NCBI GenBank assembly: GCA_017302015.1
Contig: JAFLEE010000141.1
Span: 1 to 8,030, forward strand
Reading direction: 5' to 3'
DNA: 8,030 bases
From: Spirochaetota bacterium
Lineage (GTDB): Bacteria > Spirochaetota > UBA12135 > COTS27 > JAFLEE01
In this document: piece by piece, positions 6,794 to 8,030 of the stretch
Numbering within the stretch: position 1 is the stretch's first letter
How the letters are laid out: every line of letters starts with the position of its first letter
Made by a program: the position numbers and the translations under genes
The notes under the pieces: generated by a model
Database searches by the model: none
Seen by the model: the letters and a program-made list of their open reading frames with translations, nothing else
Told to the model about the DNA's origin: nothing

Positions 6794-6819
6794 TTTTTTT
6801 CCCTCCGCGGGGTTATAAT
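6791..6819 (+). promoter_or_regulatory. Possible promoter for the lipoprotein-dapF unit
   Basis: A perfect TATAAT occurs at 6814-6819 on the plus strand. The -35 region 17 bases upstream falls in the end of the T-tract (CTTTTT, 6791-6796) and is a poor match. Transcription would start near 6826, giving a leader of about 77 bases that includes the stem-loop at 6848-6879. It is weaker than the divergent promoter. Confidence 0.4.
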
Positions 6820-6847
6820 AGGAGGAACGAAGGTTATTTCAGCGCCG

Positions 6848-6879
6848 TCGGGGGGTGAATTCAGCCCTTCTCCCCCCGA
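6848..6879 (+). other. G/C-rich stem-loop in the leader of the lipoprotein gene
   Basis: TCGGGGGG (6848-6855) pairs perfectly with CCCCCCGA (6872-6879) around a 16-base loop (6856-6871). This 8-bp stem, with seven G-C pairs, is very stable. No T-run follows on either strand, so it is not a standard intrinsic terminator. It lies between the plus-strand -10 and the chosen start at 6903, and could affect mRNA stability or translation. Function is inferred only. Confidence 0.55.
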
Positions 6880-6893
6880 AAGGCTCCGTTTGC

Positions 6894-6897
6894 GAGG
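6894..6897 (+). promoter_or_regulatory. Ribosome binding site of the lipoprotein-like gene
   Basis: GAGG lies 5 bases before GTG at 6903. It supports that start over the longer in-frame GTG at 6855, which lies in the stem-loop and has only a run of G directly against it. Confidence 0.5.
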
Positions 6898-6902
6898 TTT
6901 CC

Positions 6903-7697
6903 GTGTCCCGTTCCATGCTCCTTCCCGCCCTCTTCCTGGCGCTCGCGCCATTTTTCGTCTCCTGCCGGGGCCGCGTGAATTCGCTCCCCGGGGTGAACGC
7001 CCACGGGGTCGCCACCAATGTGTGGCCCGATCTCAGCGATCGCCTCCCCCGCGGCCTCCTCGACCGCTTCACCCGCGAGGTCAGCAATGCGGCGCCCGCG
7101 GAAACCCGCCCACGGGTGCTCGCCGCCTTCGGCCAATTCCGCGCCCAAGGCGACCTGGAGCGGGGCTATTGGACGCTCCTCGCCTACAAGTACTGGCACC
7201 AGGCCATCGACGCCTCCAATTTCGCCCGCGCCTGGGGCCCCCTCGACGCCAGCGGCGCCCCCGCCATCCTCAACCGGCTCCTGTGCGAGCAGGCCGAACG
7301 CCTCGCGGAACGTTCGCTCTCCGACGCCTTCGGGCTCCTCGCCGGCCTGGGCCAGTTCGGCCTCGACGGCGAGAGCGCCGACCGCGTGGAGGAATCGCGC
7401 GACCGCCTCTACTGGCGGGATGAGCGCCGCGCCATCCGCGCGCTCCTGGCCACGAACGCGGTCGATCGGTGGCTGCTGCCGCCCTTCGGGGAGCTGCGGC
7501 AGAAGACCTACCAGCTCCCGGTGGCCCCGCTCGATGCCCTCTACCTCTACGAACGCGGCGGGGTCGATTGGAACGCGTTCAAGGCCCGGCGCATCGAAGC
7601 CCTCCAAAGATTGCAGGCCGGCTTTCCCCGCACCGATTGGTGGATCTTCACCAACACCCGTTTCCCCGACCTCAACCACCGGCCAGGTAACCCATGA
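6903..7697 (+). CDS. Putative lipoprotein of unknown function
   Basis: A 264-residue protein that I do not recognise. The GTG at 6903 was chosen because it has a GAGG site 5 bases upstream and puts a signal-peptide-like leader at the N terminus. That leader is MSRSMLLPALFLALAPFFVSC, with basic Arg3, a hydrophobic core and a lipobox-like FVSC ending at Cys21. This suggests export and lipid attachment, although the lipobox is imperfect and simple cleavage by signal peptidase I is possible. The mature part is soluble and mostly helical-looking, rich in Ala, Leu and Arg. It contains Trp/Tyr-rich patches such as GYWTLLAYKYWHQAID and LDALYLYERGGVDWNAF, and the C-terminal TDWWIFTNTRFPDLNH. No enzyme motif is evident. 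Its TGA overlaps the dapF ATG by 4 bases (ATGA), so the two are probably co-translated. A cell-envelope role would fit dapF but is unproven. An upstream in-frame start at 6855 would add 16 residues. Confidence 0.72.
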   Translation: MSRSMLLPALFLALAPFFVSCRGRVNSLPGVNAHGVATNVWPDLSDRLPRGLLDRFTREVSNAAPAETRPRVLAAFGQFRAQGDLERGYWTLLAYKYWHQAIDASNFARAWGPLDASGAPAILNRLLCEQAERLAERSLSDAFGLLAGLGQFGLDGESADRVEESRDRLYWRDERRAIRALLATNAVDRWLLPPFGELRQKTYQLPVAPLDALYLYERGGVDWNAFKARRIEALQRLQAGFPRTDWWIFTNTRFPDLNHRPGNP

Positions 7698-8030
7698 AAA
7701 TCTCCAAGATGCACGGCTTGGGCAATTCCTTCGTCCTCGTCGACCACCGCACCCCCTTCCTGAACGATCCCGCGGCCACGGCCCGCACGGTCTGCGACCT
7801 GCACTTCGGCCTGGGCGCCGACGGGCTCATCCTCCTCGAGCGCTCTTCGTCCCTGGACCTGCGCATGCGCATCTTCAACGCCGACGGCAGCGAGCCCGAG
7901 ATGTGCGGCAACGGCGTGCGCTGCTTCTCGCGCTTCGCCCTGGAGAGCGGGGTGAGCGCCTCGAAGAAACTCCGCGTCGAGACCCTCGCCGGCGAGATCG
8001 ATACCGAGATCCTCCCCGATGGCCGGGTGC
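7694..8030 (+). CDS. dapF: Diaminopimelate epimerase, partial (3' end outside window)
   Basis: The first 112 codons of DapF, which interconverts LL- and meso-diaminopimelate in the cytoplasm for peptidoglycan and lysine synthesis. The frame is open to the right edge. Diagnostic segments are MKISKMHGLGNSF with substrate-binding Asn11, GLGADGLILLE (39-49), and FNADGSEPEMCGNGVRC (61-77), which holds catalytic Cys71 and Asn62. The second catalytic Cys would lie beyond the window. The start overlaps the lipoprotein gene's stop (ATGA) with only a weak AGG upstream, so coupled translation is likely. Confidence 0.95.
   Translation, partial: MKISKMHGLGNSFVLVDHRTPFLNDPAATARTVCDLHFGLGADGLILLERSSSLDLRMRIFNADGSEPEMCGNGVRCFSRFALESGVSASKKLRVETLAGEIDTEILPDGRV

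Noticed and set aside
6792-6800. T-run on the plus strand as an intrinsic terminator
   Set aside because: No G/C-rich stem directly precedes it on the plus strand, and no gene converges on it. It lies between divergent promoters and is better read as an A-tract upstream of the rpsF promoter.
6682-6951. A small minus-strand frame over the intergenic region upstream of rpsF
   Set aside because: It overlaps the rpsF promoter and ribosome binding site, has no coding-like composition or start context, and ends just inside the start of rpsF.
1-8030. CRISPR arrays, tRNA or rRNA genes, insertion sequences, inteins
   Set aside because: No repeat-spacer pattern, cloverleaf, rRNA segment, transposase or terminal inverted repeat was seen. 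The DnaB P-loop, a common intein site, is uninterrupted.

Overview
This window is from a GC-rich bacterium that cannot be placed in a phylum from the sequence alone. It carries a diaminopimelate epimerase gene, so it probably makes DAP-type peptidoglycan or lysine. It also has a predicted lipoprotein, which would fit a diderm cell, but this is inference. Coding density is very high, with several ATGA or TGATG stop/start overlaps. Starts include GTG, and recognisable Shine-Dalgarno sites precede only some genes.

The layout is two divergent transcription units around one intergenic region at 6686-6902. The leftward unit (minus strand) reads rpsF, ssb, a DUF2232/YybS-like membrane protein gene, rplI and dnaB. 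This is the classic ribosomal/replication cluster, but rpsR (S18), which normally sits after ssb, is absent from its slot. The unit continues almost without gaps into three accessory genes. These are a dual-specificity-phosphatase-like protein lacking the invariant P-loop Arg, a bacterial ornithine-decarboxylase-type PLP enzyme with its catalytic residues intact, and a GH29 (alpha-L-fucosidase) family protein cut by the left edge. The GH29 protein has replacements at the nucleophile position and at the conserved His-His pair. Two of these three look altered at the catalytic site, and they are translationally coupled in a housekeeping operon.

The rightward unit (plus strand) encodes an unrecognised lipoprotein-like protein that overlaps the start of dapF, which is cut by the right edge. 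The intergenic region holds a good extended -10 promoter for the rpsF operon with an A-tract upstream, a weaker plus-strand -10, and a strong G/C stem-loop ahead of the lipoprotein gene.

The five-gene core supplies translation (S6, L9) and replication (SSB, DnaB helicase). The role of the attached phosphatase-like/decarboxylase/GH29-like trio is not known. It is the part of the window most likely to hold undescribed biology.
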